From Proteus vulgaris (GTDB lineage Bacteria; Pseudomonadota; Gammaproteobacteria; Enterobacterales; Enterobacteriaceae), in assembly GCF_033708015.1 (NCBI RefSeq), contig NZ_CP137920.1:2914001-2978000 (forward strand): DNA of 64,000 nt. The letters are read 5' to 3'. The first letter of the stretch is position 1. Each line of letters begins with the position of its first letter. A model generated the notes under the pieces. That model made no database searches, had not been told where the DNA came from, and saw nothing but the letters and a program-made list of their open reading frames with translations. The translations under genes and the position numbers were made by a program. Positions 37,917 through 46,156 of this stretch are shown in pieces.

Positions 37917-39089
37917 CTAGTCTGTCCAGCCAAGTGTTTGATGCGCCAATTTATCTCTCATCATTGGGAGCAACTCCATCGTCATTAATCCTAAGTTGCG
38001 AGAGACAATCAGAGGCACACAACGATTTGCAAACACTTTCACCAATCCATCAGTAATAGAGATAGTTTTTTCTCTATCTTGTTGGCGAATTTGTTGATAT
38101 TGAGAGAGTACTCGATAACTACCAATATCAATATTGGCATTAATCGATTGAGTGATCGTATTGGCGAGCGCCATAACATCACGCAAGCCAAGGTTAAAAC
38201 CTTGTCCTGCAATAGGATGAAGCGTTTGCGAGGCATTTCCAACTAACGCTAAACGATGACCAATAATTTGATTGGCTTTTTGTAGTACTAAAGGGTAGCA
38301 ATTTCGCTTACCAATATGCTCTATCTTTCCTAAACGCCAGCCAAAATCACGCTGTAAATGCGCGATAGTTGTTTCATCATCCCATTGAGAAACTTCATCC
38401 CATTTTTCAATAGGATGACACCACACTAATGAGCTACGCCCTTCACTCATGGGTAACATGGCTAATGGACCAAATTCGGTAAAACGTTCAAATGCTTTAC
38501 CTTGGGGATCGATTTGCGTTTTAACATTAGCGATCATAGCCACTTGATGATAAGGCTCTCGCTGCCATTGAATATGGCACTGGTGACCAACAGGTGAGTG
38601 TGTACCATCAGCAGCAATCAGTAAATCACCCGATAATTGTGTACCATCATCAAGTGTTACCTTAACAACATCAATATTACGTTGAACCTGCTCAACTTTA
38701 GCGGGGCAATAAAGTGTGATATTGGATTGTTTTTTTAACTTAGCAAAAAGCTGACGTCCTGCATCATGCAATTCAATAACATAACCCAGTGCTGAGATAT
38801 CATAGTCTTGTGCATAAATATTAACAAAACCACAATGACCTTTATCAGAGACATGAACATGATTAATGGGAGTGACAAAAGGTTTTAATGTTGACCAAAG
38901 CCCGATTTGCTCTAACCGTTTCGCTGTTCCATGCGCTAATGCGATCGCTCTTGCATCAAACCCAGGGTGCCCATTGTCAGGCTCTCTTGCTTCAATTAAC
39001 GATATTGAAATTTTACCTTTATTTAATGCAGAGAGTGCCAGTGCTAATGTCGCCCCTGCCATTCCACCACCCACAATAATCACATTCAT
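37917..39089 (-). CDS. ubiH: 2-octaprenyl-6-methoxyphenol hydroxylase UbiH
   Basis: An FAD monooxygenase for C1 hydroxylation in ubiquinone synthesis. It has 390 residues with IIVGGGMAGATLALAL at the start, IAADGTHSPVGHQC in the middle, and LVGNASQTLHPIAGQGFNLGLRD, the UbiH-specific form of the second FAD motif. It is a diverged paralogue of the neighbouring ubiI. It lies 13 bp after pepP. Confidence 0.94.
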   Translation of the reverse strand: MNVIIVGGGMAGATLALALSALNKGKISISLIEAREPDNGHPGFDARAIALAHGTAKRLEQIGLWSTLKPFVTPINHVHVSDKGHCGFVNIYAQDYDISALGYVIELHDAGRQLFAKLKKQSNITLYCPAKVEQVQRNIDVVKVTLDDGTQLSGDLLIAADGTHSPVGHQCHIQWQREPYHQVAMIANVKTQIDPQGKAFERFTEFGPLAMLPMSEGRSSLVWCHPIEKWDEVSQWDDETTIAHLQRDFGWRLGKIEHIGKRNCYPLVLQKANQIIGHRLALVGNASQTLHPIAGQGFNLGLRDVMALANTITQSINANIDIGSYRVLSQYQQIRQQDREKTISITDGLVKVFANRCVPLIVSRNLGLMTMELLPMMRDKLAHQTLGWTD

Positions 39090-39102
39090 GCTGATTTTAG
39101 CC

Positions 39103-40413
39103 TTAAATTTTTCCTGCCATCAGAGCTTCAATTTCATCAGGATCTTTAACGACAGATGCCGTTAAATTCTCATTACCTGTTTCCGTGATAACAATGTCAT
39201 CTTCAATACGAATACCAATACCACGATACTCTTGTGGTACATCTGCATCTGGCGCAATGTAAAGTCCAGGTTCAATGGTCAATACCATGCCCGGCTCTAA
39301 AATACGATCGCGCTCCACGCCATAATGTCCAACATCATGAACATCAAGGCCTAACCAATGACTTAAGCTATGCATAAAGAAACGCTGATAGGCTTTTGTC
39401 TCAATAAGATGCTCAATTTCACCGTGCATAATGCCCAGTTTAACCAGCCCTTCGACCATGATATACACGACATGCTCAGTCACTTCTTTGATACTTGTAC
39501 CTGGTTTGTACAATTCCAAAGAAACATTGATGGATTTTAAGACAATGTCATAAATTTCGCGTTGTTGACGGCTAAATTTACCATTAACAGGAAAAGTACG
39601 AGTGATATCACCTGCATAACCTTCATATTCACAACCAGCATCAATAAGAACTAAATCTCCATCACGCATTTTAGCTTCATTTTCGGTGTAGTGCAGAATA
39701 CAACCATTTTCACCGCTACCGACAATACTGTTATAAGAAGGGAAACGTGCACCATGAGAGACAAACTCATGTTCAATCTCACCTTGAAGTTGGTACTCAT
39801 ACATACCTGGCTGACATTTTTGCATCGCTCGCGTATGTGCTAATGCGGTAATTTTTCCAGCTTTGCGCAGTAATTCAAGTTCAAAATCAGATTTAAATAG
39901 GCGTTGTTCATGAACAATTGGACGCCAATCAATAAGAGTTTGAGGTGCTTTTAAGTTACGACGAGAACCTTTTCTTAAGGTTTCTAACGCACCAAAGACT
40001 ATCTCATCAGCAAACGCATATTCACCTTGAGCATGATAAACAACATCTAACCCGTTTAGTAATTGGTAAAGTTGTTCATTCGCATCTTCATAAGGTAACG
40101 CCTTATCAACCCCCAATTTTTCAGGCGCAGCTTCTTGTCCAAGACGGCGACCAAACCAAATTTCAGCCGTTAAATCTCTAACACGATTAAAAAGCACACT
40201 ATGATTATGTGTTTCATCACTTTTAATCAGCACAAGAATAGCTTCAGGCTCGCTGAAACCGGTTAGATAAAGGAAATCACTATGTTGGCGATAAGGATAC
40301 TCACTATCGGCATTACGTTGCGCTGGTGGTGCGGCAAAAAAGATAGCTGCACTCGCAGGCTTCATTTGAGCTAATAATGCCTGACGACGGGATAAAAATT
40401 CTTGCTTATTCAT
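39103..40413 (-). CDS. pepP: Xaa-Pro aminopeptidase P
   Basis: A manganese aminopeptidase that removes N-terminal residues before proline. It has about 436 residues. The pita-bread domain ligands are visible: two aspartates (LIDAGCEYEGYAGDITRTFP), His in HSLSHWLGLDVHDVGH, Glu in TIEPGLYI and Glu in GIRIEDD. The ATG at 40413 follows AGGAG by 5 bases; an in-frame GTG at 40419 overlaps the spacer. Confidence 0.95.
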   Translation of the reverse strand: MNKQEFLSRRQALLAQMKPASAAIFFAAPPAQRNADSEYPYRQHSDFLYLTGFSEPEAILVLIKSDETHNHSVLFNRVRDLTAEIWFGRRLGQEAAPEKLGVDKALPYEDANEQLYQLLNGLDVVYHAQGEYAFADEIVFGALETLRKGSRRNLKAPQTLIDWRPIVHEQRLFKSDFELELLRKAGKITALAHTRAMQKCQPGMYEYQLQGEIEHEFVSHGARFPSYNSIVGSGENGCILHYTENEAKMRDGDLVLIDAGCEYEGYAGDITRTFPVNGKFSRQQREIYDIVLKSINVSLELYKPGTSIKEVTEHVVYIMVEGLVKLGIMHGEIEHLIETKAYQRFFMHSLSHWLGLDVHDVGHYGVERDRILEPGMVLTIEPGLYIAPDADVPQEYRGIGIRIEDDIVITETGNENLTASVVKDPDEIEALMAGKI

Positions 40414-40464
40414 ACCCACTCCTGTCTTTCATTTATCTTTATGGTTATCTAATTAATGATGAAA

Positions 40465-41043
40465 TTAATGTAGTACACGTTGCTCATTTTGTTTGTCATT
40501 TCCTTTGTCTTTTGGTGCGACAAAAGTGATATAACAAAGCTGAACAGAGACTTTTACATATTCACTAACTTCTTCAAGCGCATCTTCAAGTTCTTCTTGG
40601 TTTTCGTCTTCTTCGTAACCTAGTGCACCAATATTACGCAAATCAGTAATCACTTCAGTCAATTCTTTATGATCAGACAACTTAGGTTGAGCAACACCCA
40701 GGCCTAAAAGAAAATGATTAACCCAACCCGCAAGGGCATCAGCTCTTGAAAAAACAGATTCAGATTCGTCAGGTACTAACATAGAGAAGTTGAACACACT
40801 GTCATCAAGCTGTTCATGAGTGATGTGATAAAGTTCTTCGAGTGGCTCTGATAGTGTTTTAGGAAAAGCTAAACCTTCATTGGTCAGATCGTGTAATAAG
40901 GTTTTCCAACTGCTATCACGCACGGCACCGCAAATAAATCCTGTAATCAAACCATGCATTTCAGCCGCGGTTAAAGGTACTGTATGTTGCTGTAATAATG
41001 CATCAATAGTTTGGTAATTCGGTAATGTGTTCTGTTTTGACAT
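40465..41043 (-). CDS. ygfB: YgfB, UPF0149 family protein
   Basis: A 192-residue acidic cytoplasmic protein of the YgfB/YecA-type family. The segments AAEMHGLITGFICGA and WVNHFLLGLGVAQPKL are typical. The function is not settled in enterobacteria. It is the first gene of ygfB-pepP-ubiH-ubiI and is divergent from zapA. Confidence 0.92.
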   Translation of the reverse strand: MSKQNTLPNYQTIDALLQQHTVPLTAAEMHGLITGFICGAVRDSSWKTLLHDLTNEGLAFPKTLSEPLEELYHITHEQLDDSVFNFSMLVPDESESVFSRADALAGWVNHFLLGLGVAQPKLSDHKELTEVITDLRNIGALGYEEDENQEELEDALEEVSEYVKVSVQLCYITFVAPKDKGNDKQNEQRVLH

Positions 41044-41219
41044 AAGAATAAACGTCGCATTTAGGGGAATAGTTCAAGATATGCTACCATCAATAGAAGT
41101 CGCTGTACCAGTTAAGCCACGTTAATCATTGGAATTTTTGCAGTAATAGCGTTTAATACAGCGTTATAACCGTATACACTACTAAACACGTAGCACAGAT
41201 TTTATGTCAGGAAGGAATC

Positions 41220-41549
41220 ATGTCCGCACAACCCGTTGATCTTCAAATTTTTGGGCGCTCATTACGTGTCAATTGCCCACCAGAACAAAGAGATGCTTTA
41301 CTGGCTTCTGCTGCTGAACTGGAACAACGATTACAAGATCTCAAAGAACGCAGTGGCGTTTCCAACACAGAGCACTTAATTTTTATCGTGGCATTAAATA
41401 TGAGTCATGAGTTGGCAGAAGAAAAGTTAAAAACCAGAGACTACGCCTACAACATGGAAGAGAAGATAAAAATGCTACAACAATCCATTGAACAGGCTTT
41501 ACACGATCAAGGCAAGCACCATGATCGCACTTTTTCAACATCGAAGTAG
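41220..41549 (+). CDS. zapA: cell division protein ZapA
   Basis: A 109-residue FtsZ-ring stabiliser. The N-terminal beta domain ([17 protein letters not shown]) is followed by a long C-terminal coiled-coil helix, as in E. coli ZapA. The 6S RNA gene lies 109 bp downstream and fau beyond it, as in E. coli. The start has AGGAA upstream. Confidence 0.95.
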   Translation: MSAQPVDLQIFGRSLRVNCPPEQRDALLASAAELEQRLQDLKERSGVSNTEHLIFIVALNMSHELAEEKLKTRDYAYNMEEKIKMLQQSIEQALHDQGKHHDRTFSTSK

Positions 41550-41658
41550 ATTTGTTCAGAAAGCACGCGTATGCCACGAAATTCACAGATAATAGGTTGC
41601 TTTCTACAATTAAAATAATACAATAGTTCATAGATAAGGTGCTTAACGCACCCACCCA

Positions 41659-41842
41659 ATTTCTCTGAGATGTTTGCCAGCGGGCCAGTCCCCTGAGCCG
41701 ATATTCGAAACACATAGAACGTGGTGATCTGTTGCTTGTGAGCATACCCGATTCGTTCAGGCAGCCTAATGGTAGCAACACTATGTTCACCTTGGACCAT
41801 GGGTTCAAGGGTTACAGCTTGCGGCGGCATCTTGGAGACCCC
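41659..41842 (+). ncRNA. ssrS: 6S RNA
   Basis: 6S RNA binds sigma-70 RNA polymerase and reduces housekeeping transcription in stationary phase. The 184-nt stretch begins ATTTCTCTGAGATGTT, has GCGGGCCAGTCCCCTGAGCC as in E. coli, and ends GGCGGCATCTTGGAGAC, complementary to the 5' end to close the long rod. GGGTTCAAGGGTTACAGC is also conserved. Its place between zapA and fau is the classical one. Confidence 0.96.
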
Positions 41843-41850
41843 CTACTAAG

Positions 41851-41900
41851 GTTCTAAACACTAAGTATTTTATAGCGACTTAATGTTTAGAACTTTTTTT
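41851..41900 (+). terminator. terminator after 6S RNA
   Basis: A 15-bp stem with one mismatch (GTTCTAAACACTAAG with CTTAATGTTTAGAAC) is followed by TTTTTTT. It is placed to end the 6S transcript before fau, so full 6S-fau cotranscription would need readthrough. Confidence 0.85.
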
Positions 41901-42015
41901 ATGCTTCTATTCTCATATTTTGTTAACTTCTTCGCTTTTTTACCTCTAAAGTGTGATAAATTGATTCAAATGATGGTTGTCGCTTAATGCCAACTCCTTA
42001 TTGATGGATTGATGA

Positions 42016-42609
42016 ATGTCACACACTTCACTTTTTCAGCAAAGAGATGAAATCCGCAAAGCTATTCGCCAAAAACGACGTTTACTTACATTAAATGAGC
42101 AACAACAGGCTGCTAATAAACTGTGTGAACACGTTCTTTCTCACCCCAAAATCAAGCAGGCGCAGACTATTGCACTGTTTCTTTCTTTTGATGGGGAAAT
42201 TGATACATCACCGTTGATCTCCCAACTATGGGCATTAAATAAACAGGTTTGCTTACCTGTATTGCATCCCTTTCATCGCCATCACCTCCTGTTTTTACGC
42301 TACACGCCTTCGACTATGTTGGTAAAAAATCGTTTTAATATTTCTGAACCGCCTTTAAATGTGAACAGGGTTATTCCTATCTCCCATATTGATGTTATTT
42401 TTACACCGTTAGTGGCATTTGATGCACAAGGTCAACGATTAGGGATGGGAGGCGGTTTTTACGATAGGACATTAGAAAACTGGCAACAAAAATCATTTTA
42501 CCCAATGGGACTTGCTCATACTTGCCAACAAGTTGGATCTCTCCCTACGGCTAATTGGGATGTTCCATTACCTGAAATTATCACCCCTGAAAAAATATGG
42601 CATTTTTAA
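42016..42609 (+). CDS. fau: 5-formyltetrahydrofolate cyclo-ligase
   Basis: Converts 5-formyl-THF to 5,10-methenyl-THF using ATP; also called ygfA. The 197-residue protein has RDEIRKAIRQKRR at the N-terminus and the nucleotide and folate motif DAQGQRLGMGGGFYDRTL at about 138-155. It links to the glycine cleavage and serine genes in one-carbon metabolism. The inserted exporter operon begins about 110 bp downstream; in E. coli serA is the next gene. Confidence 0.94.
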   Translation: MSHTSLFQQRDEIRKAIRQKRRLLTLNEQQQAANKLCEHVLSHPKIKQAQTIALFLSFDGEIDTSPLISQLWALNKQVCLPVLHPFHRHHLLFLRYTPSTMLVKNRFNISEPPLNVNRVIPISHIDVIFTPLVAFDAQGQRLGMGGGFYDRTLENWQQKSFYPMGLAHTCQQVGSLPTANWDVPLPEIITPEKIWHF

Positions 42610-42718
42610 ATCATTCTATTTTTTACTATCAATGATCATCTGCGTTTTTTTATATTCTTTATAAAAAAATTTTTTTTAAATATCTTTTATATTCTCTTAC
42701 TAAAAGGTATTGATTCTA

Positions 42719-44773
42719 ATGAATAGTAAAAAAGATATTCATTTAATTAAGTCTATTCACATTATTATTGGTCTAATTAAAAATAAAAAAATAAAAATAG
42801 ACTATAATCATACAGTAAATTCATTAGAAAAAGACCACCAATTTAAATTAAAGAAAATAAAAAAAACTATTTTATTAAAAAAACAAATAAATCATAAATT
42901 AATTCTACTAGATAATAATGATAATGTATTTATCCTACTAAAAAATGACAACAATAACCTTCTTCTTTATAACACTCAAACAGAGAAAACAGAGAAAATT
43001 AGCAAAGATGATTTATTTGAACCTAAAAATATCTACCACCTTGATTTTAAAGCAAATAATGAATTTAACATTGCTTGGTTTTTACCTGTATTTAAAAAAT
43101 ATAAAACTCTTTTTTATGGTGTCTTTTTTTATTCATTGATTTTGCAGTTATTATTATTAGCATTCCCTTTAGTTACACAAATTATTATGGATAAAGTCAT
43201 TATTCATCAGGCATTATTAACGCTTGATATTTTAGTTGTTGCTCTTGTTTTTATTGCTATTTATGAAGGGGTATTAAAAGGTATTAGAGAATATATCTAT
43301 CACCACACGGCAAATAAAATTGACATTACCTTAAGTTTAAAGCTTACTGAACACTTATTTAAATTACCGATTAGCTATTTTAAATCTCGGCAAACGGGTG
43401 CCATTGTCAATCGTGTAAAAGAGCTAGATATTATTAGAGAATTTATTACTAATACATTGTTAATGTTAATTGCCGACTTCTCTTTTATCTTTATCTTTCT
43501 CTTTGCAATGGCAATGTTTTCTCTCAAATTAACTCTTCTCTTTATTATCACCATCCCTTGTTATCTTTTTTTAGCCAAATTCCTTGCACCTAAAATAGAA
43601 TTTGCTGTTCAACAACTGTATCAAGAAGCAGCAATTAATAGTGGATTCCTCACAGAAAGTTTAGGGGGAATTGAAACAATTAAAAGCCTTTCCCTTGAAC
43701 CTCGATTTACACATCAGTGGTATACACAAACACATCAACTCACGACTAAAAGCTTCGCACTTCAAAGAATTGATAATTTTTCACGCATTATTGTGTTATT
43801 TATTAACAAAACAACAATAGCATTTTTGCTATGGCAGGGTGCCTATGAAGTCATGTCACTGTCAATGACAATAGGTCAACTTATTGCATTTATAATGCTT
43901 CTGAGATTCTGTTTACAACCCTTTGCGACGGCAATCGATGTCTGGGGTAAATATATCAGAACTAAAACTGCGATCTATAACTTACAAGATATTCTTAATC
44001 TTCCCAAAGAACAGGATCTAGCAACACTGCAATCGAGCATCAAGGGTGAAATTATCTTTAACAACGTCAGTTTTTATTATCAAAGCAATACGCCTGCTAT
44101 TTTAAATAATATTTCATTACATATTAAAAAACGTGAAGTTATTGGTATTGTTGGTACTTCAGGATCGGGTAAAAGCACTTTAGCACGAATGCTTTCAGGT
44201 CTTTATATTCCACAATCAGGCTGTCTAAAAATTGATGGTATCCCACTTACGCAATTTCATTTAACTCACCTACGCCAACAAATCGGTTTCGTGTTACAAG
44301 AAAATTTTTTATTCCACTTAAGTGTCTTTGATAATATTCGATTAACTCATCAACAAGCTACTTTAGAAGACGTTATTCATGTTGCCAAAATAGTCGGAGC
44401 ACATGAGTTTATTCTAAAACTCCCCTTGGGGTACGATACTCTTATTACAGAAGGTGGATCCTCATTATCAGGAGGTCAACGCCAACGTATTGCGATGGCT
44501 AGAGCCTTATTACCATCACCTAAGATTTTAATTTTCGATGAAGCCACCAGCGCTTTAGATGAAGATTCTCAAACCATCATTCAAAACAATCTCCCCCTTA
44601 TTACTAAAGATAAAACCGTTATTATCATTGCTCATCGACTTTCAACTATTAGAAATTGCTCTCGTATTATTGTGTTAAATAAAGGGCAACTTGTTGAAGA
44701 AGGAAAACATGAAGAGTTAATTGAAAACAGTCGTTACTACAAAAAACTTTGGCAACTTCAGCAAGGATGCTAA
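42719..44773 (+). CDS. type I secretion ABC transporter (RtxB-like)
   Basis: A peptidase-like-domain ABC exporter of the HlyB class, about 684 residues. An N-terminal domain of about 115 residues resembles the C39-like domain of HlyB but has neither the catalytic Cys nor the His, so it should bind cargo rather than cut it. About six membrane helices lie at 130-400. The ATPase domain has GTSGSGKSTL near 478, LSGGQRQRIAMARALL near 582 and ILIFDEATSALD near 607. The ATG at 42719 is chosen (AAGG upstream). It is the first gene of ABC-MFP-ABC, the order of rtxB-rtxD-rtxE. AT-rich codons and a Lys/Asn/Ile-rich N-terminus suggest acquisition. Confidence 0.87.
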   Translation: MNSKKDIHLIKSIHIIIGLIKNKKIKIDYNHTVNSLEKDHQFKLKKIKKTILLKKQINHKLILLDNNDNVFILLKNDNNNLLLYNTQTEKTEKISKDDLFEPKNIYHLDFKANNEFNIAWFLPVFKKYKTLFYGVFFYSLILQLLLLAFPLVTQIIMDKVIIHQALLTLDILVVALVFIAIYEGVLKGIREYIYHHTANKIDITLSLKLTEHLFKLPISYFKSRQTGAIVNRVKELDIIREFITNTLLMLIADFSFIFIFLFAMAMFSLKLTLLFIITIPCYLFLAKFLAPKIEFAVQQLYQEAAINSGFLTESLGGIETIKSLSLEPRFTHQWYTQTHQLTTKSFALQRIDNFSRIIVLFINKTTIAFLLWQGAYEVMSLSMTIGQLIAFIMLLRFCLQPFATAIDVWGKYIRTKTAIYNLQDILNLPKEQDLATLQSSIKGEIIFNNVSFYYQSNTPAILNNISLHIKKREVIGIVGTSGSGKSTLARMLSGLYIPQSGCLKIDGIPLTQFHLTHLRQQIGFVLQENFLFHLSVFDNIRLTHQQATLEDVIHVAKIVGAHEFILKLPLGYDTLITEGGSSLSGGQRQRIAMARALLPSPKILIFDEATSALDEDSQTIIQNNLPLITKDKTVIIIAHRLSTIRNCSRIIVLNKGQLVEEGKHEELIENSRYYKKLWQLQQGC

Positions 44774-44775
44774 GC

Positions 44776-46137
44776 ATGAAACTAAATATTCTCTCTATTT
44801 TTCTTACTTTTTTTCAGCGTAAACATAAAGTAAGTCATTACGATTTTTACCCTAACCATATTGCTCTTATTGAAAAACCTATTACACCTTATAGTCGTTA
44901 TATTGCGATACTTATTTCATTACATGTTATAGCCTGCCTTCTATGGACTTATTTTGGTAAATTGAATATACAAGCCTCTGCAACAGGTAAGCTTATCGCT
45001 ATCGAACATTCTCAACATGTTCAAATACATGAACATAGTCGATTAGCAACACTTCATGTAAAAGAAGGACAAAAAGTGAATCAAGGCGATATATTATTAA
45101 CACTTGATATATTGGGTATTGATGAAGAAATAATAGGAATAAGAAAAAAAATAGATAATATTTTACAACTAAAAATACGTTATCAAGCATTAAGCCAAAA
45201 AATATCTCCTCAAAAACTTTACCATTTTAATACATTAAATGAGAAAGCAAAAATAAACATCTTAGCTAGTTACCAAAAAGAAAAGGACGAGTTTGATAGT
45301 AATATAAAAGCAATAGAGATAGACGCTGAAGTAAATAATAAAAATAAATTAATGATCTACAATGATTTATTGTCATTAAAAAAATTAAAAGAAAATATTG
45401 AACAACGATTCATATTGAAAGAAACACTATATATAAAAAAATTTATTAGTAAAATTGAGTATCTCGAAAATCAAAAAGAATTACTAGAAATAAAACGACT
45501 TATAAAAATAAAAAACTCAGAATATAACCTATTAAAAAGCCAAGAAAGACAACAAAATCAAAATCTAAATCGATTAGAGAAACAAAAACAGTTAGAGTGG
45601 CATGACAAATATAAACAATATGAAAGTGAACTACATATTTATAATCAAACCCTTAGTCATATTCAAAAAAAACAACAATTAAAAAAAGTACGTTCCCCAA
45701 TAACAGGTACGGTACAACAAATTTCAACTCATACACTAGGCAGTGTATTACAGCCATCACAAGCAGTGATGATGATAGTCCCTGCTCATCAAGATAATAT
45801 TGCAGAAGTTAATTTACTTAATAAAGATATTGGTTTTGTTCATCGAGGACAAAAGGCAATGATAAAAATAGACGCTTTCCCTTATACACGTTATGGCACT
45901 ATTGAAGGAGAAGTCATCAATATTGCCAGAGATGCCGTACAACATGAACAACTAGGCTTAGTTTATCCAGCAATCATTAAATTAAACAAACAGACAATTA
46001 ATAATAATCAAAGAGAATATCCATTGACTTCAGGTATGTCTTTAACGGCTGAAATAATCACGGAACAACGTCGTGTCATTGATTACATTTTAAGCCCAAT
46101 AGAAGCTTATCGTCATAACGCACTGACCGAGAAATAA
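44776..46137 (+). CDS. type I secretion membrane fusion protein (HlyD/RtxD-like)
   Basis: A periplasmic adaptor of about 453 residues. A short cytoplasmic N-terminus leads to one membrane helix (YIAILISLHVIACLLWTYFG, near 43-62) and a first half-lipoyl strand set (HVKEGQKVNQGDILLTLD). A long helical hairpin (about 120-300) follows, then the second half-lipoyl (KKVRSPITGTVQQIS) and the typical HlyD end with PYTRYGTIEGEV and GMSLTAEI. The ATG at 44776 comes 2 bp after the preceding stop, so translation is probably coupled. It should link both ABC transporters to an outer-membrane TolC, which is not encoded here. Confidence 0.92.
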   Translation: MKLNILSIFLTFFQRKHKVSHYDFYPNHIALIEKPITPYSRYIAILISLHVIACLLWTYFGKLNIQASATGKLIAIEHSQHVQIHEHSRLATLHVKEGQKVNQGDILLTLDILGIDEEIIGIRKKIDNILQLKIRYQALSQKISPQKLYHFNTLNEKAKINILASYQKEKDEFDSNIKAIEIDAEVNNKNKLMIYNDLLSLKKLKENIEQRFILKETLYIKKFISKIEYLENQKELLEIKRLIKIKNSEYNLLKSQERQQNQNLNRLEKQKQLEWHDKYKQYESELHIYNQTLSHIQKKQQLKKVRSPITGTVQQISTHTLGSVLQPSQAVMMIVPAHQDNIAEVNLLNKDIGFVHRGQKAMIKIDAFPYTRYGTIEGEVINIARDAVQHEQLGLVYPAIIKLNKQTINNNQREYPLTSGMSLTAEIITEQRRVIDYILSPIEAYRHNALTEK

Positions 46138-46156
46138 GCATAAGGTAACTTATATT

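Noticed and set aside
41383..41830. Minus-strand frames of 107-141 codons downstream of zapA
   Set aside because: They lie antisense to zapA and to the 6S RNA gene, whose conserved sequence explains the region.
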